Positions 19,701 to 26,699 of a stretch of 64,000 nt of DNA are shown here, piece by piece. Position 1 is the first letter of the stretch, and the number at the start of each line of letters is the position of its first letter. The notes beneath the pieces were generated by a model. That model made no database searches. It saw nothing but the letters and a program-made list of their open reading frames with translations, and was not told the DNA's origin. The stretch is from the NCBI RefSeq assembly GCF_000210075.1, contig NC_021017.1, positions 3,501,693 to 3,565,692 on the forward strand, read 5' to 3'. Source of the stretch: Bacteroides xylanisolvens XB1A (lineage in GTDB: Bacteria; Bacteroidota; Bacteroidia; Bacteroidales; Bacteroidaceae). A program made the translations under genes and the position numbers.

Positions 19701-19783
19701 AGCGTCATGATGCTCTTTGACCTGATGGCTTTTTTCTGAAGATGTTGTAAAAGTCTAGTCCTCATTGCATTAAATTTTTCCAT
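16718..19783 (-). CDS. SusC/RagA family TonB-dependent outer-membrane transporter
   Basis: The 1021-aa product has a long n-region and a signal peptide ending ASAFAQ. Then come the carboxypeptidase-regulatory-like domain (KTVTGTVTDAANEPLIGASV, LAFSYVGM), the TonB box region (ETVVIGYGSAKKRDLTGSIT), the plug (IRIRGTNSINGYKPLYIVDG, ILKDPSSLAIFGVRGANGVI) and a 22-strand barrel ending in FGINLTF. It imports oligosaccharides across the outer membrane with energy from TonB. It is the first gene of the locus. No linked hybrid two-component, SusR or ECF regulator is adjacent, so control is likely from elsewhere. It lacks an STN domain, unlike the second SusC in this window. Confidence 0.95.
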   Translation of the reverse strand: MEKFNAMRTRLLQHLQKKAIRSKSIMTLVCLLLASASAFAQTKTVTGTVTDAANEPLIGASVLVQGTSTGTITDMDGKYSISVTPEDVLAFSYVGMTSQTIKVGTQNVINVTLKEDSQVLAETVVIGYGSAKKRDLTGSITNIKGEELANKPAMNPLSSLQGKVAGVQIVNSGRAGSDPEIRIRGTNSINGYKPLYIVDGLFNDNINFLNPEDIESMEILKDPSSLAIFGVRGANGVIIITTKKAKEGQTLVNINTSFGFKKVVDKVKLVNGSQFKELYNEQLANQGDDPFDYTGWDANTDWQDEIFQTAFITNNNISITGASPKHSFYLGVGYSYEQGNIEHEKFSKVTINASNDYKITDFLKVGFQFNGARMLPADSKQVLNALRATPIAPVYNNEYGLYTALPEFQKAQISNPMVDVELKANTTKAENYRASGNIYGEVDFLKHFTFKAMFSMDYASNNGRTYTPIVKVYDAAVNGGISTLGTGKTEVSQFKENETKVQSDYLLTYTNSFDNGNHNLTATAGFTTYYNSLSRLDGARKQGVGLVIPDNPDKWFVSIGDAATATNGSTQWERSTLSVLARVIYNYKGKYLFNGSFRRDGSSAFSYTGNEWQNFFSLGGGWLMSEEEFMKDIKWLDMLKIKASYGTLGNQNLDKAYPAEPLLTNAYSAVFGKPSIIYPGYQLAYLPNPNLRWEKVEAWEAGFETNLLRNRLHFEGVYYKKNTKDLLAEVPGISGTIPGIGNLGEIQNKGVEMAVTWRDQIGDWGYSVSANLTTIKNEVKSLVQEGYSIIAGDKQQSYTMAGYPIGYFYGYKVAGVYQSQADIDASPKNTLATVTPGDLKFADVNGDREITPEDRTMIGNPTPKVTYGFSLGVDYKNWSLGIDMMGQGGNKIFRTWDNYNFAQFNYLEQRLDRWHGEGTSNTQPLLNTKHSINNLNSDYYIEDGKFFRIRNVQLAYTFDKSLIAKIRLQALKVYVNIQNLKTWKHNTGYTPELGGTATAFGVDNGSYPVPAVYTFGINLTF

Positions 19784-19927
19784 TTGTTATTATTTAGGTT
19801 GAAGTCTTTTTTCTGCCGTCTTTTGGCAAGAGTAACAAAGGAAACAAACGAAATTCAAAAAAGATTTTGGAAAAAAGAGGGAATGGTTGATTTTAACACT
19901 AAAAGAGAGGTGACTGTTGAAAAAAGT

Positions 19928-19956
19928 CAGGCACGAACCGGTGTTGTTCGTGCCTG
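19928..19956 (-). terminator. Rho-independent terminator after the PfkB kinase gene
   Basis: CAGGCACGAAC (19928-19938) pairs perfectly with GTTCGTGCCTG (19946-19956). On the minus strand it is followed by ACTTTTTTC. It separates the kinase gene from the SusC operon, whose promoter must lie between about 19784 and 19927; I see no clear consensus there. Confidence 0.85.
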
Positions 19957-20030
19957 AATAATAGGATGAGGATTCTCCGTCGGGGGAGGTATATCCTATG
20001 TATACGTTGTTCGTTTTATGATTTCCTGTT

Positions 20031-20921
20031 TTAAAACATCTGTTCCGCAGTGGTCATACATTGAATGACATCTTCTTTGCTGCCATTGAAAGGACCTGAT
20101 TTCTCTATTTTTAGAGTTGACATGGCGGCTGCAAAACGTCCTGCTTCTTCGATGCCGGCACCCGATACCCGTTGGTATAGATACCCGATGGTGTAAGTGT
20201 CTCCACACCCTGTTGCATCTACCACTTCTTTGGGTTTATATGCCGGAATACGATAGAAGTCTTTTCCGTCGAAAATAAGTGATCCCATGCTTCCCAAGGT
20301 GACAAGCACTTCTTTCACGCCCCATTCATGTAATTGGCGGGCAGCTTCATGCGGATCAGAAAGACCTGTCAGCACTTCCATCTCGTGCTCGTTGACTTTC
20401 AGGAAATGGATATATTGCAGAGCCTCCCGCTTATCTGTCCAATCCACCGGATAGACGTGAGTGTCACGCACTTCACGTAAATAGCCTTGTGAGTCTACTG
20501 CAATCAACCCTTTTTGAGATAGTTCTTTGATTACTTCCAACGAGAAGTCGTCTGCCAGCAGAGAGCCGAGATGGTAGATTTGCGCATCTATATCTTTCAG
20601 CTGACCGGCAGTGAACGGATCGGCTTTCGCTAATACACGTTGAGTACGGTCGTCCGGATTGGCGCCATAGATATTCTCGAAGTATACGGAATATTTGCTT
20701 GGCAGGGCGGTTACATGAATACCCATTTCACGTAGTTGCTCCACGACGTTCATTTCAGTGGCACCAACTGCTGTTACTAAAGCGTAATTGATGTCGTTAA
20801 AATGGCGGATGGCATGTGAACAATAAAAAGCCGTTCCTCCCGGCATATAGACAGTGTTTTGGGGAGTGACTACTTTGTCTAATGTGATGTGACCGATGCA
20901 GCAAAGTTGATGTTTATTCAT
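20031..20921 (-). CDS. PfkB family carbohydrate kinase
   Basis: The 296-aa cytoplasmic protein begins with GHITLDKVVTPQNTVYMPGG, the substrate-binding lid region of the ribokinase fold. Its C-terminal signature DATGCGDTYTIGYL contains the anion-hole loop and catalytic Asp (GCGD). LKVNEHEMEVLTG is a second family motif. PfkB kinases phosphorylate sugars or nucleosides with ATP; the substrate cannot be read from the sequence. It is monocistronic, with a terminator below it. In the ancestral arrangement tRNA-Leu and its terminator would have lain directly upstream; the integrated element now separates them. Confidence 0.9.
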   Translation of the reverse strand: MNKHQLCCIGHITLDKVVTPQNTVYMPGGTAFYCSHAIRHFNDINYALVTAVGATEMNVVEQLREMGIHVTALPSKYSVYFENIYGANPDDRTQRVLAKADPFTAGQLKDIDAQIYHLGSLLADDFSLEVIKELSQKGLIAVDSQGYLREVRDTHVYPVDWTDKREALQYIHFLKVNEHEMEVLTGLSDPHEAARQLHEWGVKEVLVTLGSMGSLIFDGKDFYRIPAYKPKEVVDATGCGDTYTIGYLYQRVSGAGIEEAGRFAAAMSTLKIEKSGPFNGSKEDVIQCMTTAEQMF

Positions 20922-20933
20922 GTCTAACCAATT

Positions 20934-20965
20934 AAAAAGCCTCCAAGATAGTATCTTGAAGGCTT
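20934..20965 (-). terminator. Terminator of the ancestral tRNA-Leu transcript, displaced by the element
   Basis: AAGCCTCCAAGAT (20937-20949) pairs with ATCTTGAAGGCTT (20953-20965) with one mismatch. On the minus strand the stem is followed by TTTTT. No minus-strand gene now reads into it except from the element. Removing the 10.9-kb insertion would place it just after tRNA-Leu. Confidence 0.7.
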
Positions 20966-20979
20966 CTAGTTTATTTTTA

Positions 20980-20992
20980 GTGCGGCTGATAG
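20980..20992. repeat. Attachment site, left end (13-bp direct repeat)
   Basis: GTGCGGCTGATAG copies the 3' end of tRNA-Leu. It marks the junction of chromosome (kinase side) and element. Confidence 0.8.
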
Positions 20993-21060
20993 CCGTAAAA
21001 CATTTTGGCTATTTCGCACTTATTATCAGTTATTTACAGAGCCTTCATTTTAGTCAATGC

Positions 21061-21078
21061 CACCGAATTAGCCACCGA
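21061..21078 (+). other. Left arm-type recombinase sites (CACCGA pair)
   Basis: CACCGA at 21061-21066 and 21073-21078 are 12 bp apart and in the same orientation, about 70 bp inside the left attachment site. A matching pair with identical spacing lies near the right end. This suggests arm-type integrase binding sites by analogy with IntDOT and lambda Int. Confidence 0.5.
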
Positions 21079-21231
21079 CTAAGTCACGAACTCCTTTTTT
21101 TATCTAAATCAATGAACTCTTATTTGTAATACAAAGGTATCGTTTTTAATCGGATAAACCTAATTAAAGTGACAAATAATGATAAATATCGCATTTAATT
21201 TATTAACTTCACAGCGTAAAAAATATAAATT

Positions 21232-21480
21232 ATGCAAAATAAAAGGTATCAGAATTCTTATATTAAAGGCTTAAAAAGAAATGTTATCAATAACACTATA
21301 GCAGGAATCGTTATAGCAGGAATAATATTCATTATACAACTGATAGGAGGCTGCGAACAACCGGAAATAACTCATCAAAAAACTCTCATTGACAGTCTGC
21401 AAATAAACACGAATGATGAAATTAATGACTGGGACACAGACACCACCATCTACCATACAACCACTAAACCAACTAAATAA
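21232..21480 (+). CDS. Small single-pass membrane protein
   Basis: The 82-aa product has a basic N-terminus, a hydrophobic segment at about residues 22-42 (NTIAGIVIAGIIFIIQLIGG) and a polar acidic C-terminal tail rich in Thr and Asp. A Cys follows the hydrophobic segment (IGGCEQ), so a lipoprotein reading is possible, but the n-region is long. It is the first gene inside the left end of the element and precedes the toxin-antitoxin pair. I do not recognise the family. The frame is complete and sits in a gap flanked by other element genes, but coding evidence is modest. Confidence 0.5.
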   Translation: MQNKRYQNSYIKGLKRNVINNTIAGIVIAGIIFIIQLIGGCEQPEITHQKTLIDSLQINTNDEINDWDTDTTIYHTTTKPTK

Positions 21481-21513
21481 AACATTTTTCTTGCTAAATA
21501 ATCAACCTATAAG

Positions 21514-21544
21514 TTTATTATCTCGTTACTTTTGCGTATCTTTG
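21514..21544 (+). promoter_or_regulatory. Promoter of the toxin-antitoxin pair
   Basis: TTTA (21514-21517), a 19-bp spacer and TATCTTTG (21537-21544) fit the Bacteroides consensus with one mismatch. The gene start follows 22 bp later, after AAGGAG. Confidence 0.7.
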
Positions 21545-21566
21545 TCTTACTATAAAACAAGGAGAT

Positions 21567-22115
21567 ATGACATTTGACGACATTACTGGAGACAGAAAAT
21601 TATGGGCTGTACACTTTGAAGGCGAGGATGATAACGAATTTTATAAGGTGTTCAACAACTGGGCCGACGTGGTTTGGCTACGCACTTTCTTCAAGGAGAA
21701 TATAGATGACTTGAACGCCTACTTTAAAATAACAGATATAAAAGAAGCTATCAGCGATACTATTGAAGATAGTGAACGCCTTCGATACATCATAATGGAC
21801 ATCTCCCCGGAAACCGATTTAAGCAAGATATTCCGCCCGCTGGACAACAACCAGGCTTCGGATATGATGCTGCAAAAAGAAAAGGCCCGGTTAAAACGTA
21901 AATACGGTCACTCGTCATGGCTCCGGCTATACGCTATCAAATTGATTCAAGGCAACTACATCATCACCGGAGGCGCCATCAAGCTGACGGCTACGATGCA
22001 GGAAAGAGAGCACACCAGGCAGGAACTTGTGAAAATAGACAGGGTTCGACGCTACCTGCTTGAAGAAGGAATCATTGACGACGAAGGGTTTATAGAGTAT
22101 ATTAGTGAATTATAA
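21567..22115 (+). CDS. Predicted toxin of an HTH-linked type II toxin-antitoxin pair
   Basis: The 182-aa cytoplasmic protein has a strong ribosome-binding site (AAGGAG, 3 bp before the ATG) and its own promoter. The C-terminal half (SWLRLYAIKLIQGNYIITGG followed by AIKLTATMQERE and a helical end) recalls the beta-hairpin core of RelE/HigB-like toxins, though it is longer than typical HigB (about 100 aa). The N-terminal 90 residues are acidic and unfamiliar. The HTH gene starts 15 bp downstream, the toxin-first order of HigBA-type pairs. In an integrated element such pairs commonly stabilise maintenance. The activity is inferred; no catalytic residues can be named. Confidence 0.6.
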   Translation: MTFDDITGDRKLWAVHFEGEDDNEFYKVFNNWADVVWLRTFFKENIDDLNAYFKITDIKEAISDTIEDSERLRYIIMDISPETDLSKIFRPLDNNQASDMMLQKEKARLKRKYGHSSWLRLYAIKLIQGNYIITGGAIKLTATMQEREHTRQELVKIDRVRRYLLEEGIIDDEGFIEYISEL

Positions 22116-22130
22116 TTTGGGAGGAATGAT

Positions 22131-22451
22131 ATGGAAAATCGTATGAAATCTATCGCACAAAGGCTTGAAGAACATGCTTCTCCAACGCCTTCGAAATGGC
22201 GTGAGCTGTTTGACTTCCTTGAAACAAACAAGTCTTGGCTCCGACATTCGCAAAATATTGCCATGCTGATGCTGGACAGGATGGAAGAATTAGGAATGAG
22301 CCAAAAGCAATTGGCTGAAAAAATGAATTGCAGCCCGCAATACATCTCAAAGGTGTTGAGAGGACGGGAGAACCTTTCACTCGAAACTTTGACCAAGATT
22401 GAAAACGCACTGGAAATCTCGATTATCAAAGAGGAACCGATGGCTGTATAA
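22131..22451 (+). CDS. XRE-family HTH antitoxin or repressor
   Basis: The 106-aa protein has a Cro/C1-type HTH at about residues 48-100: LDRMEELGMSQKQLAEKMNC, then SPQYISKVLRGRENLSLETL and TKIENALEI. The N-terminal 45 residues are probably the toxin-binding or dimer arm. It lies 15 bp after the predicted toxin gene, with TGGGAGGA as ribosome-binding site. The likely role is to neutralise the toxin and repress the promoter at 21514. The first GCTAGC-like repeat of the left arm begins about 30 bp after its stop. Confidence 0.75.
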   Translation: MENRMKSIAQRLEEHASPTPSKWRELFDFLETNKSWLRHSQNIAMLMLDRMEELGMSQKQLAEKMNCSPQYISKVLRGRENLSLETLTKIENALEISIIKEEPMAV

Positions 22452-22475
22452 CTCACATCGGCTGCAGTAGGAAAG

Positions 22476-23960
22476 ATTTGCTATCAGATTTTTCCGGATC
22501 AGCTGCTGCAGCTCGGGAATAGTGCTAGCAAATGTTTCGTCCTGGAAGAAGCCGGCTGCCGGATTCTGCTAGCAGTTGGCAGGGGATAACAGGTTGATGA
22601 AGCCGGGATCCTGCCAGGTATGTGCTAGCAAACTGGAAAAAAGTCATGCTTGAAACTTTTCGTCTGATTGCTCACCGTGCCGCCGTGTGGTTCGTGGCAA
22701 TGCGTGCAGCGGGAATACCGCCGCCCACACAGCCCCGCTCCCCACAGCAGCACTCCGTCAGTGTTTAATCGGAACATTCCTTCACCGGCAGCGTTTCTCG
22801 GACGTTCAGTGTTTCTGTGCACCGTGCCGCTTTCCTTGCTTTCCCGTAGCCGTCGGACTGGCGCAAAGAAAGCCGCCCTACGGCAGTGTTTCTATGGGAG
22901 ATTCTTGGGGAAAGTTTCTTTAAAGTTACTCCGGTGTATAATAGTCGAGGCTTGCCAAGTGGGTGATTACAGAAGTTACTACCGCCTGATGCATTCAGCT
23001 CCGGCTCCCGCCCACACCCCGGCACAGCCGGACCACAGGCGACAGCCTATGCGGTGGACACCCTTGCGGACGATAGCAGAAGTTACTCCCGTCTTATATA
23101 CGGCTCCGGTTGCCGCTCCCTCACTTGCCGAATACAGCAAAGGAAGCAGCACCCTATGCGATGGGGACCCTTTCGGATGATATCCTTAGCGGAATGTAAG
23201 CCCTTGCGGCACGGGTGATAGCTGCGATGCCCGGTGCGGTTTCGCTCCGCCCGGCACTAACGCCGGGACTAAAGCGAGAATCCGCTACCTCTTTTCGTCT
23301 GACTATAGGAACGGGCTGTTAGTCAGGAGTGCAGCCATGCGGTGCGAGGTTCCCGTGTTTTATGATTGAGCGGGTTTGTCTGTTTGGATAGGAGGCGGCG
23401 CAAGCTTCCGCCGCCATGCTGACGTGATGCTGCTTGCGCCGTGTTCTTCCGGTTTTTCTGATGGAGTGCAGCTTTTGCGCAGGAAATCCGGAAGAGCAAT
23501 TATGTTTAATTAGTCACAAAACCGTTCCGGATTTTGTGCTTTAATTCAACATAACAGCATCTTCCAAATATTCCTGCTGTTTGCGGGCTTTTCTGTTGTT
23601 TCAGGAACGAGCATAAAGTTACTCCGTTTAATGTTCACCCTTGCGGACTGCGCCCTGCGGAATGTAAACGCCACCACTGTGGCGGCAAGCCGCCACCCCG
23701 ACCACCACCCCTTAGTTACCCCTGCCTATCCCGGTTCCCTGCAGGGTTTCCGACATCTTGCGGGTTTCCTGTTCCTGCGAGCTGCGCCTGGCGGCGTGCC
23801 CGGCTGACTGTTTGCACCCTGCGGACAGTCTTTGCAGAATATCGGAGATTCCCGGCGGTCGGCTTCGCTGTCCGCTTCACGAAGCGGGGCAGACGCCCCG
23901 CCGAAAAGTTACGGACAAAAGAAATTCGTGACAATTGCCCGAATATCACAAATTTCCTCT
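22476..23960 (+). repeat. Left arm of a 1.45-kb inverted repeat, GC-rich and apparently noncoding
   Basis: Read by eye, 22476-22640, 22660-23340 and 23640-23960 match the reverse complement of 27900-28150, 27300-27860 and 26700-27005. There are scattered substitutions and an extra segment here at about 23075-23190. The stretch is far richer in G+C than its surroundings and full of short perfect hairpins, for example CGCTTC/GAAGCG and GGGGC/GCCCC near 23875-23905. Frames in it have cysteine-, proline- and arginine-rich translations with no domain, so I regard them as spurious. A structured RNA or a recombination/replication region is possible. Confidence 0.75.
22480..22629. repeat. Left GCTAGC palindrome array
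   Basis: GCTAGC occurs at 22524, 22568 and 22624, with a degenerate GCTATC at 22480. The first three steps are 44, 44 and 56 bp. It is the inverted counterpart of the longer array at 27913-28192. Confidence 0.75.
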
Positions 23961-24055
23961 GCCAACAAACATATATAACTATATCTACCAAGTATACAGG
24001 TAACAACCAGCCACTAAAAAGCCTATCTTTACATCTGTAAACCAACACTATAATT

Positions 24056-24307
24056 ATGTATACCAACGTGCACCAACAAAACAACTGCCAAAGTTTAACC
24101 AACCGTAGCTACGGTTTTAAAGAACTGGCCGTTCTCTATTTCCCGAATATTGCACCTGCATCCGCTTCTATCCGCCTCAAACAGTGGATAAAGGACGATT
24201 CCGAACTACTCGAAGCATTGCAGGAAACAAACTACCAGTTAAGTAACCGTATCCTCACCCCCAAACAAAAGGAACTGATAACCATCTCTTTCGGCTCACC
24301 CTTTTAA
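24056..24307 (+). CDS. DUF4248-type small protein
   Basis: The 83-aa protein contains YGFKELAVLYFPNIAPASAS and IRLKQWIKDDSELLEALQE, the conserved core of the DUF4248 family of Bacteroidales. The core looks like a small helical, possibly DNA-binding domain related to HTH proteins. It begins the cassette DUF4248 - amidase - smalltalk - HU, a group that I recall recurring across Bacteroides genomes. It is about 100 bp inside the left inverted arm. The following gap (24308-24471) holds only a GC-rich hairpin-prone stretch. The function is unknown. Confidence 0.75.
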   Translation: MYTNVHQQNNCQSLTNRSYGFKELAVLYFPNIAPASASIRLKQWIKDDSELLEALQETNYQLSNRILTPKQKELITISFGSPF

Positions 24308-24471
24308 GCCCTAGTGCAGCAGCTCTTACGGCTACAGCCCGAACCCTCTTTGCTAGGGGAACGCCCTGCGGCAAGGGGGAAGAGCACTTCCCCCGACAAG
24401 CGTCTCCCCCAAAGGGGGACGGAAGGGGGGTAGAACAAGAATACACAACTAAAAATCACCCACAAAAAACA

Positions 24472-24945
24472 ATGATTAAACAAAGAAACATCACCCTGAT
24501 TGTGGTGCACTGCACCGCATCCCGTTGTACAAGCAACCTCACCCCGGAAGCCCTCGACTCCATGCACAAACGCCAAGGCTTTGCCGAATGTGGCTATCAC
24601 TATTACATCACCAAAGATGGAACGATACATCACATGCGCGACATCACTCATGTCGGCGCCCACGCCAAAGGCTACAACACCCCGTCGATAGGAGTTGCCT
24701 ACGAAGGAGGCCTGGACGCTTCCGGACGTGCCGCCGACACCCGCACAGACGCACAAAAACAAAGCCTTGAAACCCTTCTCCGCTTCCTGCTGCTCACCTA
24801 TCCGGGAGCAAAGATTTGCGGTCACCGCGACCTCTCGCCCGACCTCAACCACAACGGTACCATAGAACCCTGCGAGTACATCAAACAATGCCCCTGCTTC
24901 TGTGTCTCCATCGAATACGGGTATTTAGCGGTTAACGGTGAGTGA
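24472..24945 (+). CDS. N-acetylmuramoyl-L-alanine amidase (amidase_2 family)
   Basis: The 157-aa protein has the T7-lysozyme-like fold markers: IVVHCTAS with the first zinc His (residue 14), GYHYYITKDGTIHH, VGAHAKGYNTPSIGVAYEGG, and KICGHRDLSPDLNHNG carrying the second His. A Cys in EYIKQCPCF serves as third ligand. It hydrolyses the amide between MurNAc and L-Ala in peptidoglycan. It has no signal peptide, as in phage endolysins, so export would need another route. The cassette setting suggests phage ancestry. All key residues are present. Confidence 0.9.
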   Translation: MIKQRNITLIVVHCTASRCTSNLTPEALDSMHKRQGFAECGYHYYITKDGTIHHMRDITHVGAHAKGYNTPSIGVAYEGGLDASGRAADTRTDAQKQSLETLLRFLLLTYPGAKICGHRDLSPDLNHNGTIEPCEYIKQCPCFCVSIEYGYLAVNGE

Positions 24946-25123
24946 TGAACACGTAGATATACGCATGAAAGCGCAGCCACTAATCGGTAACCATTAACCG
25001 TTCATCGCTCTCTTCTACCTTTGCGGGGAAATGTTGTGCAAATGAGCGGAGAACCAAGCTCGCTTGTGTTATCCCGAATGCCGCCGACATTCAATTCATT
25101 GAACAATTAAAAAGGAGGTCATT

Positions 25124-25237
25124 ATGAAACCATTTTGGAGAACGACGTTGAAGGTATTGAAAGTTATCGGTAAAATTTTTGTTTGGCTCACCGGGGCAGA
25201 CAGTCCCGTGAAAGATGATGAAAGGAGAAACGATTAA
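25124..25237 (+). CDS. Smalltalk-type 37-aa protein
   Basis: This short frame encodes a basic, hydrophobic peptide (MKPFWRTTLKVLKVIGKIFV, then WLTGADSPVKDDERRND). It has an ideal ribosome-binding site, AAAGGAGG, 5 bp before the ATG, and a terminator 40 bp after its stop. Small proteins with this type of N-terminus (MK-x-x-W-K/R-T-x-L-K-V) are annotated in Bacteroides as smalltalk proteins beside amidase and HU genes. The role is unknown; an amphipathic membrane-associated helix is likely. Its size makes it easy to miss. Confidence 0.7.
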   Translation: MKPFWRTTLKVLKVIGKIFVWLTGADSPVKDDERRND

Positions 25238-25277
25238 GGAGTAAACTTTACGATCGGAGTGAAAACCCCTGTTTGGA

Positions 25278-25309
25278 GGGCTGCGGAATACAAACCGCAG
25301 CCCTTTTTT
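25278..25309 (+). terminator. Rho-independent terminator after the smalltalk gene
   Basis: GGGCTGCGG (25278-25286) pairs with CCGCAGCCC (25295-25303), followed by six T. Confidence 0.9.
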
Positions 25310-25425
25310 CATGTACATAATCGTATGATGAAACACGTATCATCACAGATAAGAACATACGTCTGCACGCCCACGCACGTATATGTAGATTTGCAACATT
25401 ATTAATCATTAAAACACTAATTAAC

Positions 25426-25896
25426 ATGGCAATTACAATCAAACCCGCTTTGCGCAAGAATCCGCAGAACAAAGACGCCGCCGCAAAATACTATGCCCAA
25501 GTAGTACTCGCCCCGGAGATGGCACTGAAACAAATCGTTGAACAAATCGCAGACCGTTGTACACTGACAGGTTCTGACATCAAAGCTGTTCTTGACGCAT
25601 TGATGACCGTCATCAAGCGCAACTTAGCCAACGGTTCACCCGTCCGCCTGGGAGACCTTGGGTCTTTCCGTCCTTCCGTTTCCGGTAAAGGTCTCGAGGA
25701 TGCCAGCAAGTGCGGCGCAAACAGCGTCAAGAAAGCACGTGTCATCTACGTTCCTTCTACGGAAATCAAAGAAGCCGTTGCAATGTATTCTTTCTCAAAA
25801 GCAGGAGCAAGCGCAGCGAATGAAGAAGGCGGAGACGAGAAACCAGACCCGAAACCTGACGAAGGCGGCGGAGAAGCTCCGGACCCGGCAGCTTAA
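25426..25896 (+). CDS. HU/HIG-family DNA-binding protein
   Basis: The 156-aa protein carries an HU/IHF-like fold: LKQIVEQIADRCTLTGSDIK, AVLDALMTVIKRNLANGSPV, RLGDLGSFRPSVSGKG. The C-terminal tail after about residue 128 is low complexity (GGDEKPDPKPDEGGGEAPDP). This is the longer HU-HIG form common in Bacteroidales. It probably bends or coats DNA, and its place beside long inverted repeats and palindromic arrays hints at an architectural role on the element. It is followed by its own terminator, and the smalltalk terminator upstream implies independent transcription. Confidence 0.9.
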   Translation: MAITIKPALRKNPQNKDAAAKYYAQVVLAPEMALKQIVEQIADRCTLTGSDIKAVLDALMTVIKRNLANGSPVRLGDLGSFRPSVSGKGLEDASKCGANSVKKARVIYVPSTEIKEAVAMYSFSKAGASAANEEGGDEKPDPKPDEGGGEAPDPAA

Positions 25897-25932
25897 TTAT
25901 CATCGTTCCGCATATCGCAAACCTGTCAAAGA

Positions 25933-25971
25933 AAAAGCCCGATGAATGAGAAATCATTTCACCGGGCTTTT
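25933..25971 (+). terminator. Rho-independent terminator after the HU gene
   Basis: AAAAGCCCG and CGGGCTTTT close an imperfect extended stem (GATGAA / TTTCAC portion) about 37 bp past the HU stop, with T residues at the end. Confidence 0.75.
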
Positions 25972-26478
25972 CATTTGCGGGTATTTGGTGAACGGAATAT
26001 GCTTCTGAAAGTCTCATAGAAAACATCAGGAGTTTTTCAAAAAACGTCTGACGAAATAAAAAAACGTCTGATGAATTTTTGAGAACATCTCGAAGGGTTT
26101 CAAGTACGTTTTTACTTCCGTTCCGACTGTTTTTGGGCGTTTTTACGTTTTATTCCCGTATGATTCCATCTGTAAATAAACGTAGTGACACAGACAGAAA
26201 CGCAATTATCTATAAAGTGACGGGAAGGGATAGATGATAAGTTTGCTGTTTTACAGCGTATTTTTCCTCTTTTCTTCTACAAAGATAGGCCACGGCCGCC
26301 CGTCAGTCAAGAACCGCTACGCTATTTCAGATAAAAATATCCTGCGCTCCTACGTCGTGCGGTATTTTTATCTGAAATTTCTTGTCTGCCGTTCATCCAT
26401 GCCCTTGGAGAGGTAGATGAAAAAAGGAAAAAAATGTGTTCCTGTGCAGTGTGGGGCGGATAAAAGCGTGTATTAGTC
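25972..26478. other. Intergenic stretch with short direct and inverted repeats
   Basis: No gene is supported here. Two copies of AAAAAACGTCTGAYGAA lie at 26039-26055 and 26059-26075. A perfect 16-bp inverted repeat, ATTTCAGATAAAAATA / TATTTTTATCTGAAAT, lies at 26324-26339 and 26363-26378 around a 23-bp centre. It may be an operator, a replication or transfer site, or a bidirectional terminator for the converging HU and 26479 genes. Confidence 0.6.
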
Positions 26479-26658
26479 TTAGGCCCAATATCCGCCGAAG
26501 TGATTGTGCCTGGTTACTTTGTCTAACTTCAATTGCTTGCGGCGAAACTTGTTGATTGCCCGTTTGAGCGATTTACGTCCCGATGTGCTGCAGTTCTTTT
26601 TTCTCATTCGGCATTGGTAGCAACGGCAGATACCAATACCTGTATGTGATTCTTTCAT
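26479..26658 (-). CDS. Small basic Cys-containing protein (59 aa)
   Basis: This frame encodes a very basic 59-aa peptide. It has four Cys in the first 23 residues (GICRCYQCRMRKKNC), then a Lys/Arg-rich helix (SGRKSLKRAINKFRRKQLKL) and an end with HNHFGGYWA. The Cys/basic pattern suggests nucleic-acid binding, possibly with a metal, but no family is recognised. It opposes the HU gene inside the region bounded by the inverted arms, and its N-terminus is about 40 bp from the right arm. Residue composition favours a real gene over a chance frame. Confidence 0.55.
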   Translation of the reverse strand: MKESHTGIGICRCYQCRMRKKNCSTSGRKSLKRAINKFRRKQLKLDKVTRHNHFGGYWA

Positions 26659-26699
26659 TTCTATTCTGTTTAATATAAGTTTTAAGAACTTACGTTTTT

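Noticed and set aside
18930..19739. 269-aa frame on the plus strand
   Set aside because: Antisense to the SusC N-terminal region; its translation reflects the complementary codons of a conserved gene.
22668..23180. 170-aa plus-strand frame in the left GC-rich arm
   Set aside because: Cys-, Pro- and Arg-rich translation without domains. The counterpart in the right arm is in a different length and context, so it is probably a by-product of GC-rich noncoding DNA.
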